Positions 17,201-26,361 of a stretch of DNA of 64,000 bases are shown piece by piece; position 1 is the first letter of the stretch; every line of letters starts with the position of its first letter. Source of the DNA: Verrucomicrobiales bacterium (GTDB lineage: Bacteria; Verrucomicrobiota; Verrucomicrobiia; Verrucomicrobiales; DEV007); the NCBI GenBank assembly GCA_016795385.1, contig JAEUHI010000047.1, positions 124,001 through 188,000 of the forward strand. Direction: 5' to 3'. The notes beneath the pieces are model-generated. The model saw only the letters and a list, made by a program, of their open reading frames with translations. It was not told the DNA's origin and ran no database searches. The position numbers and the translations under genes are program-made.

Positions 17201-20200
17201 AAGCGGATGCCATTGCCCGGTTCGCAACCGAGCACCGCCCTCCGCGAACCCTGCCACATCGAGTCCCGTATCGTGACACCGGTCAGGGGCGTGCCGGTGC
17301 CGTTGAGCGAGGTGACCCGGGCCACGATCGAGGTGGTGCCGTTGACCTGTCGTGTCACGGTATGAGCCCCGTCCGAGGTCCCGCCGTAGCCGGCGCCGGT
17401 TCCGCTGACGGTGAAAACGCCGTCGACCAATCCCGTGTCTCCACGGCGGGCCGAAGAGGGGTTGAGGTCCTGCCGGATCCACGTCGCCGGAGCGAGCGAC
17501 GGGCCGACCTCCACCGCGATCTGATCGCCCACGCTGAACTGCCCGTCGGTCGCGGTGATCCTGAGGACATAGGATCCGGGATCGGAGAACGTCACGCCGC
17601 TGGTGGTATTGTCAGGATCATCGAAGGTCGCGGTTCCCGGGCCGCTGGCCTGCGACCATGCCACGGCGACCGGCTGGGGGGTGCCGTCGTCCTCTACCGT
17701 GGCCGAGACGATGAGGCCGTTCTCCTGCGAGAGCAGCACGCCCTGCGCGGAGGGACTCGAGATGAAGACCGTCGGTGGCAGGTCGTTGTCGCGGATGGTG
17801 ACGTTCGCGAAACTTTCCGCACCGATGTCGTAGCTGCCGGAGGAGAGGGCGAGGGTCACGACCTCGTCGCCTTCGGTGAGTCCGTCATCGACGGGCGTGA
17901 CCGTGATGGTCCGCGAGGCTTGTCCCGCGGTGAACGTGACGCTCGTGGAAATTGAAGCATAGTCCGTGACGTTGGTGGCGTTGCCCGTGCGGGTGAGTGT
18001 GACCGTCAGCGAACCCGTCGTGGGAGCCGTGCGGGTGATCGTGAACTCACCGGTGTCGCCCGGCGTTTCGCTGGCCACGGGATCGGAGGCGACGATGGTG
18101 ACGGTGCTGCGGTCGTCGTCGAGGATGGAAACGGTCGCCGCCGACGGGGACCCGACCGTGTAGGATGTGTGACCAGACAGGGTCAGGTTGACCGTCTCCG
18201 TGCCTTCGTTCGTCGAGTCGGGCAGCGGAGTCACCGTGACGTTGGCGGAGCTTTGCCCATCGGGAATGACAACGCTCGTGCCGATGGACTGGTAATCGGT
18301 GCCCGAAAGCGCGGTGCCGGAGACGGCGTAGTTGACGGTGAGACTTCCGGACGTCGAGCCGCTGCGCGAGATGATGAAACGTCCGCTCCCGCCGGTCTCC
18401 GCGGCCTCGGGAACATCGGAGGTGACGGTGATGACGGGACGATCGTTGTCCGTGATCGTGAGGGTGTGGCTGGAGAGGCCGCCGATGACCGTTCCGCTCG
18501 GAGAGGACAGGCCGACGACGACCGTTTCCGCGGACTCGACGGCAGCGTCATCGACGAGTGTGACCGGGATCTGGCGAACGCTTTCACCTTCCTGAAAAAC
18601 GAGGGTGCCTGAGGCGAGCGTGAAATCGGACGGACTCGCCGCGCTGCCGCCGGTGACCGCGTAGTTGACGCTTGTCGTCCCGGAGGCGGGAGCGGAAAGG
18701 GTGACGGCGATCTGGACGGTGCCAGAGTCCTCACCATGGGACGAACCGATCCGCGCGAACCCGACGAAGGGCTCCGCGGGCGGCAGGTCGTTGTCCTCGA
18801 TCGTGAAGGCGTGCTGCGTGATCGATCCGAGCCGGGCCGCGTTCGGATTCCGGATCAGGATCATGAGCGTTTCGTTCGGCTCGACGATCGTGTCGTCGGT
18901 GAGGTCGAAGGTGATGTTTTTGGTTTGTTCTCCGATGCCGAAGGTGAGTTGTCCGGTCGTGAGGTTGTGATCGATGCCCGCTCCGAGAGCGCTGGTGAAG
19001 GTGGAGGTGCGCGCATACATGCGGAGGCCGCCGGTGCCTCTCGCTCCGGAGAAAATCGCGCGCGAACGGAAGCTCGCCGACTCGCGGATCATCACGCCGG
19101 CTTCCTGGGCCGCAACGCCGCCGCTTTGGGAAACGACCCGCGCGGTCAGGGTGAAGTCTCCACTGATCGGTGCGGCGAGGAAGTGACATTCATCCTGCGA
19201 GGAGACATTGAGACCGGCTCCGGAGCCGGAGACGGTGTAGACGCCGCCCGTTTCGCTGTCTTCGCCCTGCGCGAGGACAAACCCGACGGTGCGGCCCTGG
19301 AGCGGTCCGTTCGGCGGAGTCGAGAAAGTGACGCTGTCGAAGACGGCGGTGGAAAGGACGCCGTCGCTGCGCGAGCTGACCGCGAGCCCTGCGAGCACCT
19401 CGGCGGGAAGGTCCATCGTTTGGTTGGTCCCGATCTGGGTCCAACTCGTGCCGTTCGCCGATCGCCACGAACGGAAGGTCGAGCCGCTCCGTTCCACCCG
19501 GACCCAGTGAGGGGCGAACACGGTCGTCACATCGCTCTGTGCGGCGGCGCGCGTCCCGGTGTCGACGATGTATTCGACGGTGACGGGGCTGGCTGCGGCG
19601 GATCCGAGCGTGACCGGAACGTTCACGATTCCGGCGTCTTCCGCGGCGCGGCTGCCCGTGCCCGTGAAGGAAACGGTCTGCGACACGGTTTCGTTGTCGG
19701 CGATGTAAATCATCGCGTCGTTGCCTGCGGCGTAACTGCCCGCGGCAAAATTGAAAAGGATCGTCTCGGTGCCTTCGATGGCGCTGTCGTTGATCACCGA
19801 GATGGGAAGGTCCGCTCCGTTTGCTCCGGCCGGAATCGTGAGCGTCCCGGAGACGGAATTGTAGTCGCTGCCGGCGGTCGCGGTGCCGGAGAGCGTGTAG
19901 TTCACGGTCAGGGCCGAGGCGGTGCTGCCCGTGCGCGAGATGTAGAATTTCACCGGACTCGTCGTGGCCCCCTCGGTGATCGTGTCCATCGTCGCCCCGG
20001 AGGTGCCGACCTGGGCATCGACGTAAACGGTGGTCTGGCTGGCGTCGCGCACCCACATGCTCGCTGAACTCGAAGGGGCGAAGGTGTTGTAGCTGGCGGA
20101 CGGCGTGAGGTTCATCACCAGATTTTCGAGGGACTCGGCGAGGCCGTCGTTGGTCGCCACGATGCTGATGTCCATCGTCACCGGATTGCCGTTGGCGAGG

Positions 20201-23200
20201 GTCAGGGTGGCCGTGCCGGTCCCCGTGCCGCTGTTGAAGGTCAGGTTCGCTCCGGTCGTGACCGTATAGTCGCTGCCCGCGGTGGCACTGCCGCCCATGG
20301 AAAAATTCACCTGCAGGGTGCTGCTGCCCGAGCCGCGCGCCGACAGGCGGAAGGTCCCAGTGGTGCCGCCCTCCGTGGCACTGCGCAGCGGGATCACTTC
20401 CACGCTCGGACGATCGCCCGGATGATCGGCGATCGTGATGAGGGCATTGGCGCTGGGGCCGAGGACGTAGTTCGTCGGTCCCGCGCCGAGCTGCATCAGG
20501 ACGCTCTCGGTGCCCTCGCCGATGCCGTCGTGGCGGGGCAAAATCGTCACGCTCGCACTGGGCTGGCCTGCGGGAATCACGAGCACGCCCGGCAGGGCCT
20601 CGTAGTCCACCCCGTGCAGGGCGGCATTGCCTGTGGCGTGAATGCCGGAGACCGCGTAGTAGATGGTGAGGGCGGCGGAGAGGTCGCCTTCGCGGGTGAA
20701 AAGGAAGGTCCCGGTGTCGGCGACCGCCCCGGGGACGGTCAGATCGACCTCGGCGGACGCCGGATCGGTGGCGGTGACGTTGAGGATCTGCACGTCATCG
20801 TCGACGAGGTTCAGCGAGACCGAGGATGCCTGCGGATCGACGAGGTAGGCCGCGTTCGAACTGGTCGTGATCCGGAGCGTTTCCAACGGTTCGGAGATCG
20901 CATCGTTCACCGGAGTCACCGGCACCGTGACCGAGCGGTTTCCGGCGGTGATGAGGGCCGAGCCTGACAAAGCCACAAAATCCGCGCCACCGGTGGCCGT
21001 TCCGCTGACCGCGTAGAGGATGGTGAGGTTCGAGGACACGGGCGCCGCGGTCGTGAAGGTGACGAACTCCGGCGAGGACGCGTTTTCCGGTAGCGAATCG
21101 CCCGAGGCGGAGATCGAGACCTTCGGCAGATTCGTGTCGTCGTCGGCGATGGTCACCGTCGCGCTGGTGCCACCGGCGAGCACGTAGCCGTTGCCGGGAC
21201 CGAGTTGCAGCGTCACCGTCTCGGGGCCTTCCGGAGTCGTGTCGGCGAGCGGTTGCACGAGGATGTCGAGCGTGCTCTCGCCTTCCGGAATGGTGAAAGT
21301 GCTGAAGCCCTGGCTGCCGGCGACGTAGTCGGGCGAGAAGTTGTAGTCCGTGCCCTTGCCCGCGCTGCCTTGGGCGGAGTTGACGTTCACGGTCAGGGCC
21401 GCGCTCGTGTCGCCGGTGCGGGTCAGGGTGAAGCGGCCTTCCGTCACCGGAGCCTGCTCGCTCGCGTCGGGAACGCTCGCATCGATCCGCAGCGTGGCGT
21501 CCGGCGAGGCGTCGAAGTCCGCCCCCGTGAAACTCGGTCCCACCGTGACCGAGTTCTGGAAGAGTTCGCCAAAGCTGTAGCCGTAGAGCAGCGGCGACAT
21601 CGTGTAGGTGTTCGCCGTCAGGTTCGGGATCGTGTAATTGCCGTCGCTGTCGGTCACGACACCGTTCGCGCCGTTGGCGGTGACGATGACGTTGGCGAGT
21701 CCCTGCCCCTGAACGGTGATGCGGCCCTGGATCGTGAAGCGCCCGTTGCCGCTGCCGACGGTGATCAGCTTCGACTTCATCGCCGACCCGCCCTTCATGT
21801 CGCTCGCGGTGCACGAGACGACGTAGGTGCCCGCGGTGGAAAAGGTGCGGGTGATGACCGGTGAATTGTTTTCCACGACCCGGTAGTTGGTGTCGCCGAA
21901 GTGCTGCCAGGAATAGGCGAGGGGATCGCCGTCGGGATCATCCGCGGACGCGGTGAAGGTAACGGTCGCCCCGACCGGCACGACTTCGGCGGAGGCAAGC
22001 AGCGAAAGGGTCGGCTTCTGGTTCGTGGGGAAGTCGCCGATGTTCACCACCATGTCCACGTAGCGGGGTGCGTCGTTCACGTGGATCGCGGTCAGGTGAA
22101 TGCCGGCCTCGAAGTCCGAGAAGGTGCTGCCCAGCGAAATCGGGGCGTCGTCCTTGCTGCTGTTGCCGGTCGGGGTGCCCGGTGTCGTGTCGATGAGCTG
22201 GATGTTGCTGCCGCTGCCCGAGGGGAAACGCCATCCCAGCAGCATGCCTCGCTGGGTCCAGGGATTGCTGGTGAAAAGACTGCGCACTTCGCCCCAGTAG
22301 GTGCGCTGTGCATCCTTCACGATCGTCATGGCATATCGATTCGAGGGATCGAGCGAGGTCTGGTCGAAGGCATGGATGCGATAGACGCCCGACTGGTTCA
22401 CCGGCTGGATGAAATTCGACGGGAGCCAGCGGACCTGGCTCTTGGCCTGTGCGTTGTAGTGGCCGTTCGGAAAGCTGCCCGAGCTGCCCATGTTGTCGTA
22501 GGTGTCGCCGTATTCGCTATTGGTTCCGGCGCCGATCGCGCTGGTCCCGGCGGTGTTCCAGAAGTTGGCGTGGGCGAGCCCGAAACAGTGGCCGATCTCG
22601 TGGGCGAGCGTGCCGACGCTGTCGCCGCGCAGCCACACGCTGCTGCCGCCGCCGAGGCCGCCGTAGGATCCCGGGCCGCCCTCGTGACGCATCACGACGC
22701 AGTCGTAGTTCGCGTCGTCGAATCCAAGTCGTCTTGCCGCCGCCCGCGCGTGGCTGTGGGAGACGCCCTCGCCATCGATGTCGCCGCCGTTGCTCGTGTC
22801 GCGCTGCACATACCAGGCCTCGGTGTGGGGCAGTTTGATCGGCGGCGTGACCGTCGAGACCAGGGTGAGTTTTCCGAAGGACGACTTCGAATAAAAGTCG
22901 CTGACATCGCGGAGCAGCTCGTAGGACTTCGATTCCGTGCTCGGCACCGCATTCTGGTCGAGGTAGGTGGTCGGGATGTAAAGGACGCGGACCACGCCGA
23001 TCGACGGCGTCGGCACCGCGGGCAGGATGCCGGTGAAACCGATCGCGCCGCCGCTGCTGCCCTCGCCCAGGATCAGCGTCTCGCCGTAGAGCGTGATGTG
23101 CGAGCCGTCGCAGAAAAAGATCGTCTCCGTCGCTGTCTCGATCGCCGGAGTCTCCTCCGCCACGGGTTCCTCGGCCGCTTCCGGTTCGGCCGCGTTTTTT

Positions 23201-23898
23201 CCCGAGACCGGACAGACCGAAGAGACCGGCTTTTCTTCGTTCGGAATTTCCCCGACTTCGAGCGGACGCCAGGGGTCCTCGTTCACCGCGAAGTCCGTGT
23301 CGATGGCGACGCCGTTGAGAGAGGCGTTGGCCGTCCACTCGACCTTTTCCGCACGCCGTCCATAGACGTGGGCGTCGTAGGTTTTGCCGTTGCGCATTTC
23401 CGCGACGCGGACGGTCAGCGACCCCTCGGGCAACGGCTCACCCTCCAGCGGCACTCCCTGATAGACCCGCATCGTCCCGACCTCGTTGACCCGCTCTTCG
23501 AGCAGGGCCGTGATGGTGCTCGGCAACTTCTGCCGGACCACCATGGGCACCGCGCGGCGCAGGGCTTCGCGGGGATGGTTGCGGATCAGTTCCTTCATCT
23601 CGGGCCGGCGCTCCGCGGCGAGGCGGAGACCCTCGGCTTCCATTTCCGGCGAAGGCGATTCGATGAAACGCTGCGACCACGAGGCGAAAGCGGTCAGCGC
23701 ATCCGGATTCGATGCCTCCTCGACGGGTCCTGGTCCCACTGTTGAGGACGGCCGGACAGAACCTTCGACAGCCTGCGACGCGACCGGCACCCGTGGCTCC
23801 GGACTCTCGTCCCGAAGCAGGATGAGGGCAATGCCAAAGAGCACGGCAAGACCCACGATGGCCAGCCGGCGGAAACGGGGATGGGGTTTAAGGTTCAA
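14251..23898 (-). CDS. Giant secreted M11-like metalloprotease with Calx-beta and PKD repeats (3215 aa)
   Basis: N-terminal membrane anchor or signal at residues 10-28. A zinc metzincin domain follows, with HEIGHCFGLAH at 433-443 and a Met-turn-like EYGDTYDNMGSS then HYNAQAKSQVRWL, closest to gametolysin (peptidase M11) in pattern. A PKD domain lies at about 628-706 and a carboxypeptidase-regulatory-like domain at about 717-800. Roughly nine Calx-beta repeats (each ending ITDND, IADDD or similar) fill about 800-2046, one split by DUF1349-like beta-sandwich sequence. Further PKD-like and DUF1349-like modules follow, plus a tenth Calx-beta near 2600-2720. The C-terminus has the DPEGDGLDNLLEFATGTNP motif. 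A calcium-dependent surface protease or adhesin is the likely role. It faces the DUF1549/1553 gene with no bases between the stops. Confidence 0.9.
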   Translation of the reverse strand: MNLKPHPRFRRLAIVGLAVLFGIALILLRDESPEPRVPVASQAVEGSVRPSSTVGPGPVEEASNPDALTAFASWSQRFIESPSPEMEAEGLRLAAERRPEMKELIRNHPREALRRAVPMVVRQKLPSTITALLEERVNEVGTMRVYQGVPLEGEPLPEGSLTVRVAEMRNGKTYDAHVYGRRAEKVEWTANASLNGVAIDTDFAVNEDPWRPLEVGEIPNEEKPVSSVCPVSGKNAAEPEAAEEPVAEETPAIETATETIFFCDGSHITLYGETLILGEGSSGGAIGFTGILPAVPTPSIGVVRVLYIPTTYLDQNAVPSTESKSYELLRDVSDFYSKSSFGKLTLVSTVTPPIKLPHTEAWYVQRDTSNGGDIDGEGVSHSHARAAARRLGFDDANYDCVVMRHEGGPGSYGGLGGGSSVWLRGDSVGTLAHEIGHCFGLAHANFWNTAGTSAIGAGTNSEYGDTYDNMGSSGSFPNGHYNAQAKSQVRWLPSNFIQPVNQSGVYRIHAFDQTSLDPSNRYAMTIVKDAQRTYWGEVRSLFTSNPWTQRGMLLGWRFPSGSGSNIQLIDTTPGTPTGNSSKDDAPISLGSTFSDFEAGIHLTAIHVNDAPRYVDMVVNIGDFPTNQKPTLSLLASAEVVPVGATVTFTASADDPDGDPLAYSWQHFGDTNYRVVENNSPVITRTFSTAGTYVVSCTASDMKGGSAMKSKLITVGSGNGRFTIQGRITVQGQGLANVIVTANGANGVVTDSDGNYTIPNLTANTYTMSPLLYGYSFGELFQNSVTVGPSFTGADFDASPDATLRIDASVPDASEQAPVTEGRFTLTRTGDTSAALTVNVNSAQGSAGKGTDYNFSPDYVAGSQGFSTFTIPEGESTLDILVQPLADTTPEGPETVTLQLGPGNGYVLAGGTSATVTIADDDTNLPKVSISASGDSLPENASSPEFVTFTTAAPVSSNLTILYAVSGTATGGADFVALSGSALITAGNRSVTVPVTPVNDAISEPLETLRITTSSNAAYLVDPQASSVSLNLVDDDVQILNVTATDPASAEVDLTVPGAVADTGTFLFTREGDLSAALTIYYAVSGIHATGNAALHGVDYEALPGVLVIPAGQPSASVTILPRHDGIGEGTESVLMQLGAGPTNYVLGPSANALITIADHPGDRPSVEVIPLRSATEGGTTGTFRLSARGSGSSTLQVNFSMGGSATAGSDYTVTTGANLTFNSGTGTGTATLTLANGNPVTMDISIVATNDGLAESLENLVMNLTPSASYNTFAPSSSASMWVRDASQTTVYVDAQVGTSGATMDTITEGATTSPVKFYISRTGSTASALTVNYTLSGTATAGSDYNSVSGTLTIPAGANGADLPISVINDSAIEGTETILFNFAAGSYAAGNDAMIYIADNETVSQTVSFTGTGSRAAEDAGIVNVPVTLGSAAASPVTVEYIVDTGTRAAAQSDVTTVFAPHWVRVERSGSTFRSWRSANGTSWTQIGTNQTMDLPAEVLAGLAVSSRSDGVLSTAVFDSVTFSTPPNGPLQGRTVGFVLAQGEDSETGGVYTVSGSGAGLNVSSQDECHFLAAPISGDFTLTARVVSQSGGVAAQEAGVMIRESASFRSRAIFSGARGTGGLRMYARTSTFTSALGAGIDHNLTTGQLTFGIGEQTKNITFDLTDDTIVEPNETLMILIRNPNAARLGSITQHAFTIEDNDLPPAEPFVGFARIGSSHGEDSGTVQIAVTLSAPASGTTSVNYAVTGGSAASPSDFTLASGTLVFQEGESVRQIPVTLVDDAAVESAETVVVGLSSPSGTVIGGLSSHTLTITDNDRPVITVTSDVPEAAETGGSGRFIISRSGSTSGSLTVNYAVSGTALSGTDYQSIGTSVVIPDGQSSANVTVTPLPDSTNEGTETVNLTLSGHTSYTVGSPSAATVSILDDDRSTVTIVASDPVASETPGDTGEFTITRTAPTTGSLTVTLTRTGNATNVTDYASISTSVTFTAGQASRTITVTPVDDGLTEGDEVVTLALSSGSYDIGAESFANVTIRDNDLPPTVFISSPSAQGVLLSQENGLIVSATVEDDGTPQPVAVAWSQASGPGTATFDDPDNTTSGVTFSDPGSYVLRITATDGQFSVGDQIAVEVGPSLAPATWIRQDLNPSSARRGDTGLVDGVFTVSGTGAGYGGTSDGAHTVTRQVNGTTSIVARVTSLNGTGTPLTGVTIRDSMWQGSRRAVLGCEPGNGIRFRYRTTASTTDTSITASLPLPVWLKLERDAGTNLVTASYAPDDGGAPGAWTQLAAPTVTMDADVSVGLTTTSSSTSSIATGVIDKVTLTPAPNGPAVLREDETASSFATPGSSSFDSGTGVYTVAGGPNGSFFHGWQYQGDFMVTARHDDATSGAGSARSGIVIRESSQSGATAWIGRIPTGSYNGFSWTSVAGGSGSGVPTFTGKLRWVRMIRRGNQIIAFHAPDVAGAPGTWTQVGQPQTVIMTPQVLVGFAVNNSTGVGLNTARFSNFSVVPLNTAPFVETSLAGRTPGSATLDGTVTDDGRPSPPGSVSTNWTQVEGPAGVTFDDASATDTSAQLPSGDAYRLRLIADDGQARTFDDLVIPLLPSEVTITANDPEASEAGLDPGGFTVYRAGGSTAAPLSVQLSVGGSATSGVDFNAIAIPVVIPAGQASVVIPVDPIQDELIEADETVNVQILPDAAYLLGATTEASVVIHDDDFAPSLTVTSPKSATASIHSGTGLHLAATLHNAGSATPVITWSQISGPGTATFANASALHTTVRFSADGAYTLKLSATGSIEDAHTIVRVRVGLGPADAPVDQDIATPSDGSGFRGEENHTLYGSGAGLGGNSDQLHFLGEPISGDFDIRARLTSKSSQNQNALAAVMARESLAADSAHLTIAHEASSIVRLHSRESTAGTTVNGIGGALDQPVPAWLRLYRSGANFEASVSSDGITWTQREHSLATLPATLQVGFVSANGSTNPLDPPLEAIFSEVGGLMTGNHASQVDAGPSVVVLPGSSSVANATIEDDGRPIVPGTLSVLWEQVSGPGTVDFDEPNSLFSSRTFPVNGTYVLRLTVDDGAARTFDETTVVVTDSPYEIWRFQRFGSDFANDAISGPASDPEGDGLDNLLEFATGTNPNSHGNSAFVFTIAEIAGERYQRLTITRNPAANDVNLSVEAGSNLTGWSGSNLVIETDTPTQLIVRDSVPVSGAVTRFMRVRASR

Positions 23899-24033
23899 GC
23901 GGTTCCGGGAGGGGCCGGAAAAGTGCGGGAAGGTGCCGATTGAAACAAAATTGCGCGGTTTTGGCGAGTGCGTTTCGCGGGGGAAGGAGAAAAAGATTTC
24001 CCGGCCGAACCGAATCGTTGCAGTGAATCGTGA

Positions 24034-24444
24034 TCAGAATTCGAAGGGATTCACGACATCGACTCCCGTGCCCTCGAAATCCTTCGTGTTGCGCGTCGCG
24101 ATTGTCAGCCGGAACTCCAGTGCCGTGGCGGCGAGGAGACTGTCGATGACCGGAAACGTTCGTTCGGCAGCAAGGCGGCCCCAGCGGTCGATGACCGAAA
24201 TCGAGAGCGGAAGGATGTCTTGGCCGTAATCACTTTCGAGATGCTCCAGCCAATGTTCGAAGGCCGGGCATTGATCCGGTGATCTGCGTCGCAGGGTTTC
24301 GATCCCTTTTCGGATTTCGCCCAAAGTGAGCACGCTAATGCAATGGCGGTCCTTCACGGTGGCCTCCGCCCATCGTTTGACTGCCTCATTACAGCGACGG
24401 CCTTTGCGGAGTTCGGAAAGCACGTTGGTATCGAGGAGATACAT
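24034..24444 (-). CDS. PIN-domain ribonuclease toxin (VapC/FitB-like)
   Basis: 136 residues with all PIN acidic motifs: LLDTNVLSELRK at the N-terminus, TLGEIRKGIE, VIDSLLAATAL, and TRNTKDFEGTGVDVVNPF at the end. It starts 12 bases after its antitoxin and is transcribed with it. The module lies between the giant protease gene and the DUF1501 gene, on the strand opposite the latter. Confidence 0.92.
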   Translation of the reverse strand: MYLLDTNVLSELRKGRRCNEAVKRWAEATVKDRHCISVLTLGEIRKGIETLRRRSPDQCPAFEHWLEHLESDYGQDILPLSISVIDRWGRLAAERTFPVIDSLLAATALEFRLTIATRNTKDFEGTGVDVVNPFEF

Positions 24445-24456
24445 GTACGATTCCGA

Positions 24457-24708
24457 TCAGCTGAGGTCGATTTCGCGGATTTCGGTGTCCCGCGGGCGGC
24501 TCCACTCAAGTTCCACATCGGGAGCGACCTCGCCCTCTGGAGAAATAAGAAACTCGATCAGGGTCGCCCTTCCGTTTTCTTCCCGGGAGAGCGCCTCCCG
24601 GAGAATCCTCCGATGCAGTTCCTCGGTCGAAAGCCCCTGTGCGGCGGCACGGCGCTTCAGCCTTTGAACGAGCGCGTCCTCAACTTCGCGAACCAGCAAT
24701 TGACCCAT
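24457..24708 (-). CDS. FitA-like ribbon-helix-helix antitoxin
   Basis: 83 residues from ATG 24708: MGQLLVREVEDALVQRLKRR then AAAQGLSTEELHRRILREAL, the ribbon-helix-helix pattern of FitA/VapB antitoxins, with an acidic tail that would bind the toxin. ATG or TTG codons up to nine codons upstream are in frame, but they lie inside the paired palindromes, so 24708 is preferred. It precedes the PIN toxin by 12 bases. Confidence 0.85.
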   Translation of the reverse strand: MGQLLVREVEDALVQRLKRRAAAQGLSTEELHRRILREALSREENGRATLIEFLISPEGEVAPDVELEWSRPRDTEIREIDLS

Positions 24709-24717
24709 TGGGAAACG

Positions 24718-24742
24718 TGATATCATTGATATCAAATGTCAA
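24718..24742 (-). promoter_or_regulatory. Twin palindromic operator upstream of the FitA-like antitoxin
   Basis: Two perfect 8-base palindromes TGATATCA (24718-24725 and 24727-24734) stand one base apart, giving centres nine bases apart. A minus-strand TTGACA (24742-24737) lies just upstream as a -35 candidate. Ribbon-helix-helix antitoxins bind such paired sites as dimers of dimers; autoregulation is inferred. Confidence 0.65.
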
Positions 24743-24833
24743 GAGCGAGCCAAGAGCCCCTGGCCAAACAGCGCGATCACGGAAGGCGTGCAATCCGCGT
24801 TAAAAAGGCAGGATTCGCGGAGAGAAATCAGAG

Positions 24834-26309
24834 ATGACCTTTCCCGCAGAATCCCTCACCCCCGCCGGGCGCTTCCTCCTCGATCGCCGCCGCTTTCTCT
24901 CCGACAGTGCGACGGCGCTCGGATCGGTCGCTTTGGCGAGTTTGTTAGGGAGGGACGGGCTCCTCGCGGCTCCGTCCACAGGCACGTCGATCGATCCGGC
25001 GAATCCCTACGCGCCGCGGCGACCGCATTATCCGGCGAAGGCGAAGAACGTCGTCGTCATCTTCTGCGCCGGGGCGGTCAGCCAGCTCGAGACCTGGGAC
25101 TACAAGCCCGAGCTGATCGAGTGGGACGACAAACCGCTCCCCGGTGGTCCGGCGGTGACGTTCCAGGGACCCGCTGGCAACCTGGCGCGTCCGCAGTATG
25201 CCTTCCGACAACGGGGCAAGACCGGCAAGTGGGTCAGCGACCTGATTCCCCACCTGGCCGAGATGACCGACGAGATCGCTTTCGTCCATTCCCTGACGAG
25301 CAAGTCAAACACCCACGGTCCGGCGGAGAATTTCCTCTCGACCGGTTCGGTCCTCGACGGTTTCCCGAGTCTCGGGGCCTGGACCACCTATGCGCTCGGC
25401 AGCGAAAGCCGCGATCTGCCCGCCTACGTCGCCATTCCCGATCCGCGCGGCGTGCCGCAGAACGGGGCCAACAACTGGGGGCCCGGCTTCCTGCCCGCCG
25501 CCTTCCAGGGCACGACGATGAGTTCGAAAAGTCCCATCCGCCATCTCAGCGCGCCGGGCGTTGCTCCCGCAGCGGATCGTGCGGCGCGCGACCTGCTCCA
25601 ACGGATGAATGCACGTCATCTCGAGGCCAATCCCGGTGATGGCAAACTCGCCGCCCGCATTGCCAGTTACGAACTCGCCGCGCGGATGCAGCTCAGCATG
25701 CCGGAGATTTCCGACCTCGGTTCCGAGCCCGCCCACATCCTGAAACTCTACGGGGCCGACGACACGACCAATCCTGACAAAGCCGCCTTCGCGAAAAACT
25801 GCATCCTCGCGCGCCGGCTCATCGAGAAGGGGGTGCGGTTCGTGCAGCTCTTCAACGGCGCCTACGCCAGCGGGGGCAAGCTGAATTGGGACGGTCACAG
25901 CGAATTGAAGGACCAATACGACGTCCACGCCGCCATCCTCGATCAACCGGCCGCCGCCCTGATCAAGGATCTGCGCCAGCGCGGACTGCTCGAGGACACG
26001 CTCGTGGTCTGGTGCACCGAGTTCGGCCGCATGCCCTTTTTCCAGAAGGGGGCGAAAGGCCGCGACCACAATCCCGACGGCTTCACCTGCTGGATGACCG
26101 GGGCGGGCGTGAAACCCGGCGTCAGCCACGGCGAGACCGATCCGCTGGGCCAGAAGGCGGTGAAGGACGTGCATCCCCTCTACGATTTCAACGCGACGAT
26201 TCTGCACCTGTTAGGGATGGATCACGAGAGACTCACCTTCGAGCACAACGGCATTGCGAGGCGGCTCACGAACGTCGAGGGTCATGTGATCCGGGAGATT
26301 CTGGCGTAG
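24834..26309 (+). CDS. DUF1501 family protein with Tat signal
   Basis: 491 residues. A twin-arginine signal is seen as [15 protein letters not shown] near residues 17-31. The body has the alkaline-phosphatase-like layout of DUF1501: [64 protein letters not shown] and [13 protein letters not shown]. In PVC genomes it usually directly follows a DUF1549/1553 gene; here the partner ends 10.6 kb upstream, beyond the giant protease and a toxin-antitoxin pair. Export and a role at the envelope are known-family inference; the substrate is unknown. Confidence 0.92.
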   Translation: MTFPAESLTPAGRFLLDRRRFLSDSATALGSVALASLLGRDGLLAAPSTGTSIDPANPYAPRRPHYPAKAKNVVVIFCAGAVSQLETWDYKPELIEWDDKPLPGGPAVTFQGPAGNLARPQYAFRQRGKTGKWVSDLIPHLAEMTDEIAFVHSLTSKSNTHGPAENFLSTGSVLDGFPSLGAWTTYALGSESRDLPAYVAIPDPRGVPQNGANNWGPGFLPAAFQGTTMSSKSPIRHLSAPGVAPAADRAARDLLQRMNARHLEANPGDGKLAARIASYELAARMQLSMPEISDLGSEPAHILKLYGADDTTNPDKAAFAKNCILARRLIEKGVRFVQLFNGAYASGGKLNWDGHSELKDQYDVHAAILDQPAAALIKDLRQRGLLEDTLVVWCTEFGRMPFFQKGAKGRDHNPDGFTCWMTGAGVKPGVSHGETDPLGQKAVKDVHPLYDFNATILHLLGMDHERLTFEHNGIARRLTNVEGHVIREILA

Positions 26310-26361
26310 GGCCTACGCAATCGTTTTGACTTTGCTCGCGGAATCCGGGTAGCCTCCGCGC

